Shown here one piece after another: positions 36,294-47,679 of a stretch of DNA of 64,000 nt. The stretch is from Papio anubis (Eukaryota; Chordata; Mammalia; Primates; Cercopithecidae): contig NC_044980.1 of the NCBI RefSeq assembly GCF_008728515.1, forward strand, positions 56,649,680 to 56,713,679, written 5' to 3'. Position 1 is the stretch's first letter; each line of letters starts with the position of its first letter. The notes beneath the pieces were generated by a model. It ran no database searches and was not told the DNA's origin. It saw nothing but the letters and a program-made list of their open reading frames with translations. Made by a program: the position numbers and the translations under genes.

Positions 36294-36400
36294 ATGGATG
36301 AAACATCCCAGGGAGTGTGGGTGCAGGGTGAGAAAAGAAGAGGGTCAGGACACAACCCTGAAAAGTGTCCACAATGGAAGGACCCTCAGTCCTCACACAC

Positions 36401-38339
36401 AGTTTCTTAGACCCAAAGGAGCCTTGGACCAAGCTGGGAAGTTGGTCAATCTTGCCTCTGGCGTCTAAAGGCTCCTCTTCCCAACCCACTTCATCCTCAT
36501 TAACACATCCTGACAGTCTTCCTCGTGCCTAGCACAGTCATGCCTACACCCTTCTGTGCAGCTCGGCTGAAAGCCCACCCAACAGCCATATTCTAGTCTA
36601 TAACAAGTCTACGGTCTCTGTTATTTTGGTGTTCAGGAAGCCTAAGTACACGACATAGCAATAGAATGTTAGAGATAGCGATTAATCCCAGTTCTGTCTT
36701 TTTGGAGATGAGTAAACCAAGGCTGATAAAGTGAAGAGATTTGCCTTTGGTTCCTAGGCCATCCTGACTAATATCCTTGTCCAGATCTCCTGGCTGCACA
36801 TCCACCATGCTACCCAGTGTCCTAGGAAAGTCTCTTTCGATCCACCAAGCCAGGCATAAAACAATGAAACATTTGTATGCTTAGACTTTCAAAAAAAGAG
36901 GCTAAAGGCATTGCAAAAGCCCAGAACCACATCCCCTTGCAGAAATGCTTCTCCAATCCATTGATCATGCCTCACCTGATGTTCATTTTCTTGGCAGCAT
37001 AACATACAAATTAGTATCTCTTGCTACTCATTCTCCAAGGAGAAACTGAACCCAGCGCTTTGTGTTCTCATCACTCACCGTGTAGTAAGAGACAGGGTAG
37101 ATGGTTTAGTTACATTATGTCCTTACATGACAGATGGGCAGCATACATCTTTCCTTGTGTAAAAATGTCACTGCAGCTACAGATATAGTTGGTGGCTGAA
37201 AATGGAAAGTGATGCAGATTAGCTTTAACCCAAGAGGACAGACAGGGTATCGAGTGAAATACACGGACCCACATTCGAAGAACAAAGTTCTTCCATCCTG
37301 ACAAGCAACTGATAAGCAACAGGGGGAAAGTCAGAGCTAAGAATCAGGAGTATTTCCAGGTGGCTGATGTTCAATTTACTCTAATTTTTATTTACCCTAA
37401 AGAAATGGGCTTGAAAAGGGAAAGGAGTACAACTTTTGTAACTTTATATTTAAAACAGATGGGAGACCACAAATGGTTAAAAAAACAATTTGACAATAAA
37501 CCCAAATATATTCCTTAATGATTTTCTAATGTAATTTTAAAATATTATAAAGTCCCAGGAAATTTCCCTTCCCCACCAACATAAAAGTAGATGCACAGTG
37601 CTTTCATATAGTTGGGGACATATTTTGAGTGGTAATAACAATGAAGTATTAGTTTTATTCTACTGCTAACAATTAAGGAAATGTAAAAGAAAATTGCACA
37701 GACTGTGGCACTCTCTGGGAAATAACAGGATCTGAATGGAGCAAAAAAGACAGGAGGAATGAAGCCAGCTAAAAAAAAATGTTCTAGTTTCCTTTGTAAG
37801 TACCTGCCTTTTGGTCATTTTCAGTGTTATTTTAAAACAATAATAATTCACATTCATGCTAATATGATTAAGCATTAACATCCTAAAGACAAGGGTTACT
37901 CACCTTATGCAGGTAATTTCTAGAGAAACTCCACCCAGGGGTGACATTTAATGGCTTGGCAGTGTTATTTCACAATTTTTACTCACATTTTATTGCTTCT
38001 TAAAATAACCTGACATATAAAAAGAAGTACTAAATAAATTGCTTCTAAAAAGAACTTGAAATATGAATAAGACATTATTAAATAAAATGTAAAAAGCACT
38101 AACCCTCCAAGTTTTGAAAGGGACATGAACAGAGAGGGAGAAATAAATAGGGTGCCTAAACAAGAAGGAAATATTTAATCGTACTAGAAAAGAAAACCTG
38201 AAAACTAAAGCAAGAGGCTAGCAATACACTTCGTTGTGTATAGGTAGAACACATTTATTTGGACATGGTTTAAAGATGACGATAGTCACTGCTGATGTGG
38301 GTTGGGCAATAGGAGCACTCCAGTACACCGCTGGAGAAA
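36401..38339. other. Unassigned AT-rich DNA
   Basis: About 1.9 kb, increasingly AT-rich after 37400, with no gene or repeat recognised. Frames of 60-72 codons on both strands look like chance. Confidence 0.4.
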
Positions 38340-38425
38340 GACTCAGACACCAAGAGGCAGAGCCAGGTTTCAACCCAGGCAGTCTGACCTAAAAGCCCAC
38401 ACTCACAACTACTACAGTAGGATGG
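38340..38425 (+). mobile_element. MIR SINE 3' part
   Basis: AGGCAGAGCCAGGTTTCAACCC, AGGCAGTCTGACC and AAAGCCCACACTC match the MIR core in sense orientation. Confidence 0.8.
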
Positions 38426-38439
38426 AAAGATCTGCAAGA

Positions 38440-38610
38440 TACTTGGGAATTCAGGTTAATAGGACTGCCTGAAGGATTAAATAGCGGTGATGAAGAAAGA
38501 TAGTAATGGAAGAAGACAGAGGAGGCTGCAGTGATTTCCAGATTCACGATTTAGATTGCAGAGTGGATGGTGGTGTCATTAGGCAAGAAAGGAAGTATAT
38601 GTTCTAATTT
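38440..38610 (-). mobile_element. L2 LINE fragment, antisense
   Basis: GATTTCCAGATTCACGATTT followed by GCAGAGTGGATGGTGGTGTC matches the antisense L2 'gactccaaggttt...gggtggatggtggtgcc' region. Confidence 0.55.
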
Positions 38611-38984
38611 CCAAAGGCTTTCAGGTATCTTAATAAATACAACCACAATTTTTTAAAAAGATTGCTTTTAAGATGCCAGTGACTTACCACTTGAAGTTTG
38701 CACCTGTATTGCTTAGTCACTCATGACTGTTGACAATGGTTTCACTTTTTGCAATCTCCAATGTATTTTTGCCATATTTTTGCTCTGTAATGAGAGTCTC
38801 CCATTACCCAGCTACTGGGGAAGTCAGCTTCAGATCACTGTGATGATGAGGCAGCTCTCCCTCCCTCCTATGAAGCCAGACTGCCTCCGACATTTCTAGA
38901 TGACCAATGGAGGTGGATAACAGGAGTATACACAGGGAAGCAGGCGGGAGTAGGGATGTGGCAATGGAAATAATCTTCTTTGTC
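38611..38984. other. Unassigned DNA
   Basis: About 370 bp. No gene or repeat recognised. Confidence 0.4.
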
Positions 38985-39110
38985 CTGCTCCCATCAACTG
39001 GAACAATTGGCTTAACCTTTCTAAACAGGAGTTTCCTCTTCAGTAAAACAGGGATCTTAATCCTTTCCCCCCAGGGAGTTGTGAGAGAGAACAGCACAGT
39101 AGAGAACCAT
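38985..39110 (-). mobile_element. MIR SINE fragment, antisense
   Basis: GGCTTAACCTTTCTAAACAGG, GTTTCCTCTTCAGTAAAACAG and GGGAGTTGTGAGAGAGAAC follow antisense MIR. Confidence 0.65.
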
Positions 39111-39164
39111 TCGGTATGTGCTCTGTTCCAGGGTCAGGGATGACATTTGCCAGAGAAGGTAAGC

Positions 39165-39601
39165 CAGTGGTTCCCAACGTGTGCTGTGTCATATCTGTAA
39201 GCTTTAAATCTTCCCTGGTGCTCTGCCAACTCTTAATCCGGGTATAAAATTGCCTTTTGCTGCAACTCACTATCCGAGCAGACATTCAGTTAAGTGCCTG
39301 ATGGGGCATTTTGCTGAGTGGGTTGTGATGCAAGATGTAGAACTGGGAACAATTTTGCTGTACGTGAGACTAGGTATGATGGAAGGCAAAAAGGCGAGTC
39401 AGCACCAAAAGGAAGATGATGTCCTGGAAGATGTAAAAGCATGGTTCTGTGAATGCAGAGGTATATATAATTATCAGGGCGCTTCTACTCAAAGAGTAAC
39501 ATTCTGCTCAGGAGAAAACTTTCAAATTAAAGGCACAAAATTTTGGATGCCAAAAAACAAAAAAACACCTCTGGGTGTCTTACGGACTTTGGGAAATACT
39601 G
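39165..39601. mobile_element. Probable old hAT-type DNA transposon
   Basis: The ends are inverted repeats of the hAT style: CAGTGGTTCCCAACGTGTG on the left and, read in reverse from the right, CAGTATTTCCCAAAGTCCG. No 8-bp TSD survives. The inside carries a 120-codon plus-strand frame (39250-39612) with Cys and His residues but no transposase motif I can name. I do not recognise the family. Chance end similarity is possible. Confidence 0.45.
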
Positions 39602-39689
39602 TTATACATTAGCAACTACTGCATTTTAAATATTACCAACTTTTTCCATTTCATTTTGAGTCTTTCCTCTCTTCGGTTCATTGCCCCAG

Positions 39690-39815
39690 ATTCCAACGTT
39701 TGTAAGTGTACCTTCAACAAAGAGATGGGGCATCACTGTAGGAAGTACTTGCCCCCAGTCACACAGCCCTTAAGTAGCAGAAAAGCCATCCCAGCTATGT
39801 CCGTCTGACTCTTAA
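39690..39815 (+). mobile_element. MIR SINE 3' part
   Basis: CTTGCCCCCAGTCACACAGCC, TTAAGTAGCAGAAAAGCC and CTGACTCTTAACCAG match sense MIR. Confidence 0.72.
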
Positions 39816-40386
39816 CCAGAGTTGTTTTTGTTTGTGTGTTTGTTTTTCTCAGCAATCCCACATGTAAAAAGGGCTAGACCGTTTCTCTTGCTGCCCAGTG
39901 CCTGGAGTTGAGATCCCCTGGAATCTTGGTTCATTCTCTCTAGAGGGCAAATCTGTTTTTTTCTGGGCTGTACCTTTAGGATCTAGCCATGGTATGGAGG
40001 GAAGATGTGAAATCTGAACAAAACACGTGTTCTGCCATTTGCTTAGTTTCCTGCCTTAGGTTCCTGGGCTACATGCGACGTTTTTCTGCTTTCTTTTCTC
40101 CCAATACACATAAAACTCTGTGTGCATTTTCTACAGGTAAATCCTTCCTTGTACCTTCAGAAGGTGCCTCTTCATTCTTTACAATATATTTCATATCTTT
40201 ATATTTTTGCTATATTTATTTATAATGTTTTGTAGTACATAAAACAGATTCCATTATAACACAGAAGCTCCACAAATTATCAACGGTCCCATTAGTTACT
40301 TGAATGTCATGACCAAATATTAAAAGAATAGATAACAATTGGCTTCTGTCTGGATTGTTTGTACAATTATTTTCTTTTACCCAGCT
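39816..40386. other. Unassigned DNA
   Basis: About 570 bp. No gene or repeat recognised. Confidence 0.4.
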
Positions 40387-40430
40387 TATATATATGTGTG
40401 GGTGGGTGTGTGTGTGCATGTGTATGTGTT
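40387..40430. repeat. TA/TG microsatellite
   Basis: An interrupted alternating tract of TA, then TG and GTGGG units, about 44 bp. Confidence 0.9.
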
Positions 40431-40937
40431 TTAAAAAATCAAATACCTCCAAAAGGTTTATGAAAAACAGCAGTTCTCTGCCCTACCCTATCTTGCTTTC
40501 CATCCATCCTCCAGAGAAAGCTCCTTCAATTTCTTCCTATGCTAGGCACCTCCACATTTCCAAAATGTATATTTACCACTTTTATAAAGGTTAGTTGTTA
40601 TTTTTTCATCTCCCGTTACAGTGGAGGAGGTTTAGCACATGCGCTGTCTCTCCAGTCACCACCTTGCCTGTCTCCCATTTTCCCAAAATAATTATCTACC
40701 AATTTAGAATAAATCAAGCATCAGTGTTGACAGGATTTTGCCCATGTATATATTATTCACTACAGAGTCAAGTATGCTATGACCACATTTACTTTCCTGA
40801 TCATCTTTTTGTTCTTCCTGAAAATTCTAATTGCCCTATTTGTTCACTGCACTACCTGGCATCTACATTTTCATCATGGAATTCTAATCCTGGAGTGCTC
40901 CATCCTCCCTGTTTATTTTGAGTTAGTTGCTCTTTAG
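40431..40937. other. Unassigned DNA
   Basis: About 500 bp. A 108-codon frame (40595-40921, plus) has no recognisable domain and lacks any supporting splice context that I can identify. Confidence 0.4.
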
Positions 40938-41130
40938 ACGGGTGCTTTCCAGTCGAATTTTCTGAGATGATGGAAATTTCTGTATCTGTACTGTCTGATG
41001 TGATAGCCACTAGCCATGTGTAGCTATCAAGCACTTGAAATGTAACAACTACAAGTAGCCATTGGATTTTTTAATTTTTTAAAACTTTAATTGGAACATT
41101 TAATTCATTTACATTTGATTTAGTTTTTAA
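40938..41130. mobile_element. hAT-Charlie-type MITE fragment
   Basis: TTCTGAGATGATGGAAATTTC, ATCTGTACTGTCTGATGTG, ATAGCCACTAGCCATGTG and CAAGCACTTGAAATG are characteristic words of a common human hAT MITE whose consensus has 'gtagccactagccacatgtggctattgagcacttgaaatg'. I am unsure of the exact name. The far end is unclear. Confidence 0.72.
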
Positions 41131-41488
41131 ATGGTTGGGTTAAAGTACTTTCTCTTAGTATTTGTTTTCTATTTATCCCACTTATTCTTTGCTTCTCTGT
41201 TTTTTTCTTTACTGGCTTCTTCGAGGTGAATTGATTATGTTTTAGTATCCATTACATTTTTTCTATTGATTTATTTTATAGAGCTTTTCCTAATTTTGTA
41301 TTTTAGTGGATGATCCAGAAGTTACAATATGTATCTTTAAGTCATCAAAGTCTACCTTCAAACAGTATTGTCCTGCTTCATGAACAGTGTAGAACGTTAA
41401 CAACAGTATGGCCCTCCACAAAGCATATTATTTATTTTTGCTTTAAGCAATCAAAAGTCTTTTAAAGCAATTTACAATTTTATGCAAA
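41131..41488 (-). mobile_element. Possible old L1 untranslated segment, antisense
   Basis: GATCCAGAAGTTACAATATG, CAAAGTCTACCTTCAAAC and GTATTGTCCTGCTTCATG resemble an old L1M-linked antisense segment. The assignment is from memory of word order only. Confidence 0.35.
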
Positions 41489-41542
41489 TACACACACACA
41501 CACACACACAAAGTTCTTAAAAAAAAAAAAAAAAAAAAAAAA
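41489..41542. repeat. CA microsatellite and poly(A) run
   Basis: A CA run of about 11 units (41489-41511) is followed after 7 bp by 24 A (41519-41542). Confidence 0.97.
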
Positions 41543-41963
41543 GCCTTTATGGGTATCCTAAATAGTTCCTTTCAGTGATCTTCATTCATTCCTAGAGGTT
41601 TGGGGTTCCATCTCTGAGACACTAGATTTTCCCAGTCTTGTATGTATGCAGTGGGGAGAGATGATGAACACCTGACTGTGGTATTCTTTGCATGAACTGG
41701 GGTAGAGATTGTGAGGACTGACTCTCTATAAACTAAATTTGAACCTGTCTCCCTATTTTTGGCCTTATACCTGATGATGTACTGAAGCCAGTGCTTGCCA
41801 GCCCATGTGAGCCAATTCTGCACATTTCTTCGCAGTCCCTCATGCTGTGGTACCATGTTGGTAGCTCAAAACAGGACATGGTGGTTGTACTTCCACCATG
41901 GAAATCAGTAAATACCATACATAAAGCCTTCCTTCCTTCCTTCCCTCCTCTGAGCTGGTTATA
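41543..41963. other. Unassigned DNA
   Basis: About 420 bp. A CCTT run lies at 41931-41946. The 94-codon minus frame at 41572-41856 has no known motif. Confidence 0.4.
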
Positions 41964-41976
41964 AAACATTTACCAG

Positions 41977-42303
41977 TGGCTGGGCACAGTGGCTCACGTC
42001 TGTAATCCCAACACACTTTGAGAGGCCAAGGAAGGTGGATCACCTGAGGTCAGGAGTTTGAGACCAACCTGACCAACATGGTGACATCCCATCTCTACTA
42101 AAAATACAAAAATTAGCCAGGCATGGTGGTGCATACCTGTAATCCCAGCTACACAGGAGACTGAGGCAGGAGAATCGCTTGAACCCGGGAGGCAAAGGTT
42201 GCCGAGATCTCGCCATTGCACTCCAGCCTGGGTAACAGAGCGAGACTTTGTCTCAAAAAAAAAAAAAAAAGAAAAAGAAAAAAAGAAAGAAAGAAAAGAA
42301 ATT
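41977..42303 (+). mobile_element. Alu SINE (AluS-like)
   Basis: A full Alu from TGGCTGGGCACAGTGGCTC to GACTTTGTCTC with an A-rich tail that has become GAAA-rich. A near-perfect 13-bp TSD: AAACATTTACCAG (41964-41976) and AAATGTTTACCAG (42304-42316). A short deletion removes part of the right arm around TTGCCGAGATC. Confidence 0.97.
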
Positions 42304-42316
42304 AAATGTTTACCAG

Positions 42317-42844
42317 CACACCACTACCTACACCTCACACTCCCCTCTCTACTGTGCCTAATATGACCACACTGTGAGGAGGGAGAATGAGTATCTCTGG
42401 CTTGTGACTCCCTTGCGATCCAAAACACGCTTCAGACTCTGACTTCCCTTGCTCTACCACATCTGGCCCCCTCCTCTGTGTGCTGGGGGCTCATGCTCCC
42501 TTTTTCTTTGTCCTTGTGGGTTTATATACTTTTTATTGCCTTGAGAGGGGCAAGTGGAGTACATGTAGCTAATCTATCATCTTCAACCAAAAGCCCTATC
42601 TCTGTCTTTAAAAGTGGGCATTTCAAAGAAATCAAGCAACTTTAAGAACCCAAAACGGCTTAATAATAGAATCAGGCCTAACAAAAATTCTAATAATCTC
42701 CACATTGGTCTAGATTACCTTTTAATCTTATTCTTAAGCAAAAAAATGAAAACTATAGCTATTTCTTGTCCCTAATGAAAAACAAATTAAGAAGAAAACT
42801 GGTGTTTCCCTATGGAATGAGCCATTTAGTTGTCAACAATTTGA
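42317..42844. other. Unassigned DNA
   Basis: About 530 bp. No gene or repeat recognised. Confidence 0.4.
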
Positions 42845-43100
42845 TTCAAGGCAACATTTATTGAGTGATGACCATGTGCTGTACAATATGCCAGATGCAA
42901 GAGGGAAAGGAAGGAACAAGACAGAGACAGACACCCCAGCACTCAGAGAACTTACAGTGCAGCAAGGGAGGTAATCGAGTCATCTAAAACACTTAAACAC
43001 TTGTGACACATGCTAGAAGAGGAGAAGTACTGTCTATCCTAAGAGTGTACAGCAATGAGATGTAACGTCATCTCTAGGTCAAAGAAGACTACACAAAGAA
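42845..43100 (-). mobile_element. L2 LINE 3' part, antisense
   Basis: GGCAACATTTATTGAGTGATG, CCATGTGCTGTACAATATGCC and CAGAGAACTTACAGTGCAGC follow antisense L2, with weaker matches to about 43100. Confidence 0.72.
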
Positions 43101-43769
43101 AATGCTGTTTCTCCTGAGACTCGAGGGATGAGGAACTGCACATCATTCGTGGCTGCAAACAACAGGCACCACAGTTCGTTTAAACAAAGATATAATTGAT
43201 TAAAGAATATTAAGTATCCTACACAATATGCAGGAAGATCAGAGAACCAGGCTGAAGGCTTTGAAGCCATAAATAATGCCCAAATTAAACCATCAGATCA
43301 CTCCAGTAAGGACCTTCTGCTGCAGTGGCTGCTGCTTGCCTAGGCTCTCTGCACGAACACTGAGCAGGGCTGTGGTGCTGCTTGCTAGGCTGCTGCCAAT
43401 GCTGCTTCTAAAAGATGATGCCCCCCTTGCCAGAATGGCCTTTTTTTTTTCTTCACATTATCTTCTTGCAAATTTAAATGCCAGAAAAGGTGCTTTTCTT
43501 GTCAGATTTGAATTACCAAGAGTGTGCCCTAGTTTCACTGGAGGCCAAGAAATTGAGTTTGTCCTCCATCTGTTTTGAATTCTAGAAATCATAAGATGGG
43601 AAACTCTAAAACATAGAATATTGAAAGGTGCTTAGTGTTCCAAAAGCATGAAAAAATGTCAATCTAAAAATGCTACCATCCCTGGTTTTGTATACTGCTT
43701 GGATTTGATCAATGTGTGGCTAGTTGTTATTTCATTGTGTCAATATATTTGAGGTCTTACACAGAAGCA
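43101..43769. other. Unassigned DNA
   Basis: About 670 bp. Around 43150-43210 the wording (GGCTGCAAACAACAGGC, CGTTTAAACAAAG) recalls an old LTR-type end, but I cannot support a call. The 100-codon frame at 43276-43578 has a Leu-rich start and no known domain. Confidence 0.35.
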
Positions 43770-43985
43770 CAGATCTTAAAACTGGGAGGACCTTCCAGCT
43801 GTCTGAGCACCCAACTTCTAGAAGACAAATTGTTATTTATTCCTATAGCAACAAGGGAGGCGAGTGAATCTGTAGGAGGTCATGTGTCCTGTCTAAGCTC
43901 ACATACCAGTAAGTAGCAGAGCCAAGACCAGAACTCATCTCCTGGATGTTCATTCTCTTCTATCTGGTGGTTTTCACCCTTGGGT
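43770..43985 (+). mobile_element. MIR-class SINE
   Basis: CCTGTCTAAGCTCACATACC, AGTAAGTAGCAGAGCCAAG and ACCAGAACTCATCTCCTGG match a sense MIR-type core. The upstream half is weak. Confidence 0.68.
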
Positions 43986-44029
43986 GATAGGCAGTTGATG
44001 TACATAGGGTTATAAGGACAGCTGGAGCA

Positions 44030-44545
44030 GGCAAAGTGCAAAACCAGTAGCTTAGAATAGGGTGGTTTCAGTGGTGATGAATCAAGGCACACAGATGCGA
44101 GAGAGATGTAGGAGATCAAATTGGCAGGACTTCGCAATGTGACAAGTGATGGACAGGAAAGAGTAAAGGTTGGCCCTAGTATTGGGTCAAGTGGGTGGTG
44201 ATGCCCTTTACTCTGATAGGTAATAGAAGTCTGGAGTGGGAGTGGAGGTTGGGCAGAGCAGGTAAAGATGAAGAAAATGATGTGTTCAGTTTGAGACATG
44301 TCAAATTTGAGGGACCAAATGTACGGTCACATGGAGATGTGAAGGCAAGAGGCTTGGGCTGGTGATACTGACATTTTGGTATTGTAACTAAAGCAGGAGA
44401 GTGGATAAAGTCACCCAGGGAGACAGCGTCACTGGAAATGAAAAGAGGAACCAGGATATAACCCCGAGGACTAGTGAATATAAAGGATTGGTGAAGAAAA
44501 AAAAAAATGAACATGAAGGAGACAGAGGGGAGTGATCACAGGAGG
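44030..44545 (-). mobile_element. L2 LINE, antisense
   Basis: AGGAGATCAAATTGGCAGG, AAATTTGAGGGACC, GGTCACATGGAGATGTGAAG, AAAGTCACCCAGGGAGACAG and GAACCAGGATATAACCCCGAG are in antisense L2 order, the same part of L2 as 35900-36400. The 139-codon minus frame here (43880-44299), one of the longest in the window, lies inside this fossil. Confidence 0.75.
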
Positions 44546-45029
44546 AGGAAAAGGAGTAGAAATCAAAGAGTAGGCAGAGCAACAGAGAGCATGGCTACAT
44601 CCCCTTTTCTTGAGATTTTTAACAAGTCTTCGGGATGGGATATGATGTGTCTTCTTACAGTAAGTGATTATGGTGTATGGGACTGGATATTCTCATAAGG
44701 CTGTGCTTTAGGTCTTCAGAGCTGTATTTTTAAACCTAATGTTGACATATGACTCAATGACCATGTGGTGGTTTGTTTAGCTTCGTTTGGCTTTGCTTTG
44801 GGTTTCAGTTTTTATTTCAGTTCAGTCAGTTTATCGGGTTCCCCCCTAGAAAATAAATGTTATCCCCATGGCACAAGTTGGTGCTGGCTTTTTCTGATGA
44901 ATACCAACTAATAGACAAGAAAAATGACACTTAGAGAAGGTATGTGGCTCTGGGGCTCTGTAGGGGCAGAATTAAACTTTGAAAGGGTTTTACACTTTTT
45001 GAAAGATTGGAAAGGCCAACAAATCAGCA
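44546..45029. other. Unassigned DNA
   Basis: About 480 bp. No gene or repeat recognised. Confidence 0.4.
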
Positions 45030-45160
45030 GGATTGGCTTGATTCCCAGTTTTATCCATGGCTTACGTGAACTCAGAAGAGTTGCTCAACTTTTGTGTCAC
45101 TCAGTGCCTCACTTTGCAAAATGAAAATAATAGAACTATGTTCTCTCAGTTTAATGAGAG
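45030..45160 (-). mobile_element. MIR SINE, antisense
   Basis: GATTCCCAGTTTTATCC, AGAGTTGCTCAACTTTTG, CTCAGTGCCTCACTTTGC and AAAATGAAAATAATAG follow antisense MIR. Confidence 0.75.
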
Positions 45161-45949
45161 AATGTCCACAAATATGAGTTCCTTATAGCCAAATGGAAAA
45201 ATGTAACAACAAAGTTTTATGATTGCTATCCTTGGATCTGGCGTCTTTATTACAGATCTATATAAAATACAAAAGTAATAATCCCATGTTATTAGGTTAT
45301 GTGAGCCAAAGACTGGATATTCAGGGTCAGAGTGAGCTATTTCCCATCTGTCAGACACATTAGGAAGTTCAATTAGAATACGGTCTATACACTAGGAGTA
45401 CAAGAACTCTGACCTTTTTAAGCAGTTGCACATAGAGCACAGAATGTGATATAGCTTATATTCTGACTGTATAGTTACCTGAAATTTAACATCTCTCACT
45501 GTTTTCATGATTGAAGAGGGTGCTAGAATTTTCCAAGCCATAATTTCAACCTAACACAACATTAGAGTTGCATGTTTTACTGCACTTTTGGGGATCGTTT
45601 CTAGGCTGAGTATTTGGTAAGAAGCATTGGGAAGTGTCTGGTCTTGCAGATCCCAGAGGAGTTTACAGTGTTCTTTCCTGACTTTCTCACCCTGGCACAC
45701 TATTGCATTTCAAATTGATTAATATTAGTAATATCTTATTAATACAATTTTCTTTTACATTATGCCTTTATCCAAAGGGTCATACACACTAGATCAGCAA
45801 GTCTCATAACAGTTGGAAGAAAGAGAAACTATATTTTTTATTTATTTGGATAAAGAAAATGAGACAGTGTGAAGACAAGTTCCTAGGGTATGTCCTTTGA
45901 ATAAGCATCATCTTGCTGGTTTCTTTACAAAGGAGAAGGCATTTCATAG
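45161..45949. other. Unassigned DNA
   Basis: About 790 bp. The 125-codon minus frame (45804-46181) overlaps a MIR fragment and has no known domain. Confidence 0.4.
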
Positions 45950-46025
45950 TGAGAAAAGGGTTCAGTAATAGGAGTCTAGAGACTTGACCCCTCACTCTGG
46001 CTTGGCCACTGACTGGCCAAGTTCC
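45950..46025 (-). mobile_element. MIR SINE fragment, antisense
   Basis: GAGTCTAGAGACTTGACCCC, CACTCTGGCTTGGCCAC and TGACTGGCCAAGTTCC resemble the MIR 'acctgggttc...ctctgccactgac' region in reverse. Confidence 0.5.
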
Positions 46026-46881
46026 AAAGGGTACCAAGCAAGACAGATTCATGTAAGTGCTGTGGACAGGTGAAAAAAGGTGACACCCTTTCAAACCTAG
46101 ACCCTTTAAATTATTGCCCAAAAGACTGAGCACTAGGTACGGGAAAAGGAAGAAGAAAAATGCACATACTCTAGTGATCATAATAAGATTGTACAGTTTT
46201 CTGGTTCCATTCTCCCAGAAGGTGGTTTTGTTACCCTCTGCTTGATCTCACATGTGCCTCTCGAGGTTATCAGACCCCAAACTCATCTCCACATTCCTTC
46301 ACGCCCATAAACCATGCAGAGATCTGGCCAGCGTGATTCCCTACACTGGGATAGGGGGGCAGCGTAGTCTCTCATGGTCTGCAAGGAAAGTTGGAAACCA
46401 CCAAACTCAACTATCTCTATGTGAATCCAGCTCTCACATCTTAGAATTCTGCTTGAGTATGTTAAGGAACTCAGGGTGGACAGAAGGAGGACAGGAAATA
46501 CGTGGAAAGCTACCTAGTGGGTAATACATTTCCCCAATCTTTAGTGTGTCTTGGTTGGTGATTGCCTGGAGTCATCCCCTGGCAGGGGTGGGTGAGAAGT
46601 GGGTGATGCCCCTCCTCTAAGTCAAGGGAAGAAGGAAAACAGACAGAAAATTACTCAGACCATCTGAGAGCCTGGGCTTGACCTGCTCTACATTAGGACT
46701 ATTCATCTCCACCTGAAACCTGTGGGGCTGCAGAACACTCTAAGCTGCTGGGGGAGAAAATGAAAAGGCCAGAGGATGAATGGCAGCACTTCCATGACCC
46801 AGCATGGCAAGGATACATGAGTTTCCCCTGCACAGTGTAGACACTGTGGAAGGTGCCTGGGCTTGGGCCGTTTTATTGGCG
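46026..46881. other. Unassigned DNA
   Basis: About 850 bp. No gene or repeat recognised. Confidence 0.4.
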
Positions 46882-47679
46882 CTGTGCCCTGAATGCGTAC
46901 GTCCCAAAATTCCTATGTGGAAACTTAATCCCCAGTGCAATGGTAGTAAAAGGTAGGCCTTTAGGAAGTGATTATATCTTGAGGGCCCTTCTCTCATGAA
47001 TGGGATTAGTACATGATATGGTTTGAACATTTGTCTCCTCCAAATCTCATGCTGAAATGTAATCCTCAGTGTTGGAGGTGGAGCCTGAGCAGAGGTGTCT
47101 GGGTCACAGGGGCAGATCCTTCATGAATGGCTTAGTGCCATCTTCTTGGTGATGAGTGAGTTCACATGAGGTCTGGTTGTTTAAAACTGTGTGGCACCTC
47201 CCCCACTCCCCCCTGCTTTCTCCTGCTCTCCCCATGTGATACGCTGGCTCCCCTTTTCCTTCCACCATGATTGTAAGTTTTCTGAGAAGCAGGAGGCAGA
47301 TTATAAGTTTCCTGAGAACCAGAAGCAGATGCTGGTGCCTAGCTTCCTGTACAGCCTGCAGCATCATGAGTCAATTAAACCTCTTTTCTTTATGAATTAC
47401 CCAGCCTCACATACTTCTTTAGAGCAGTACAAGAACAGCCCAGCACAGTGCCCTTATAAAAGGGCTTCAGGGAGCTTGTTTGTCCCTTTTTGCCCTTCCA
47501 CAATGTGAGGACACATAGAAGGCATTATCTGTGTAAAACAGGCCCTCACCAGACACCAAATCTGCTGGCACCTTGATCTTAGACTTCCAGCCTCCAGACC
47601 TGTAAGAAATAAATTTCTGGTGTTTATAAATTACCCACTCTAAGGTGTTTTGTTATAGCAGCAGGTACGAACTAAGACA
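46882..47679 (+). mobile_element. MaLR-type LTR interrupted by a younger LTR
   Basis: The outer LTR is in two parts. 46882-47013: ATGCGTACGTCCCAAAATTC, AAACTTAATCCCCAGTGC, TCTCATGAATGGGATTAG. 47448-47679: GTGCCCTTATAAAAGGGC, CAATGTGAGGACACATAG, GCACCTTGATCTTAGAC, AAATAAATTTCTGG and the end GAACTAAGACA. Joined, they give one ordinary solo LTR outline, so the middle piece arrived later. Confidence 0.9.
47014..47447 (+). mobile_element. MST-type solo LTR nested in the older LTR
   Basis: Starts TGATATGGTTTGAACATTTG and has CAAATCTCATGCTGAAATG, CAGTGTTGGAGGTGGAGCC, GTGAGTTCACATGAGG, CACCATGATTGTAAG, GCCTGCAGCATCATGAGTC, CAATTAAACCTC and an end at GCAGTACAAGAAC...AGCACA. This is the MaLR MST outline. 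The segment AAGTTTTCTGAGAA is partly repeated as AAGTTTCCTGAGAA near 47274-47318. Confidence 0.93.

Larger units (their letters stand above)
35018..36400 (-). mobile_element. L2 LINE, long antisense copy split by MER20 and Alu
   Basis: One antisense L2 in three pieces: 35018-35274 (TTTACAAATATGTATTGC, CCCACGTTCTAGAAGAGG), 35511-36039 (GCAATGGGCGCCAATGAAG, CACCTTGGTTTTTACTTTAG, CATCCAAATGGAGATCCCC) and 36294-36400 (CATCCCAGGGAGTGTGG, GACACAACCCTGAAAAG). The pieces run in consensus order, so the MER20 and Alu are later insertions. Confidence 0.85.

Noticed and set aside
43880..44299. 139-codon minus-strand frame
   Set aside because: It lies within an antisense L2 and adjoining MIR and follows their text, so it is not a host gene.
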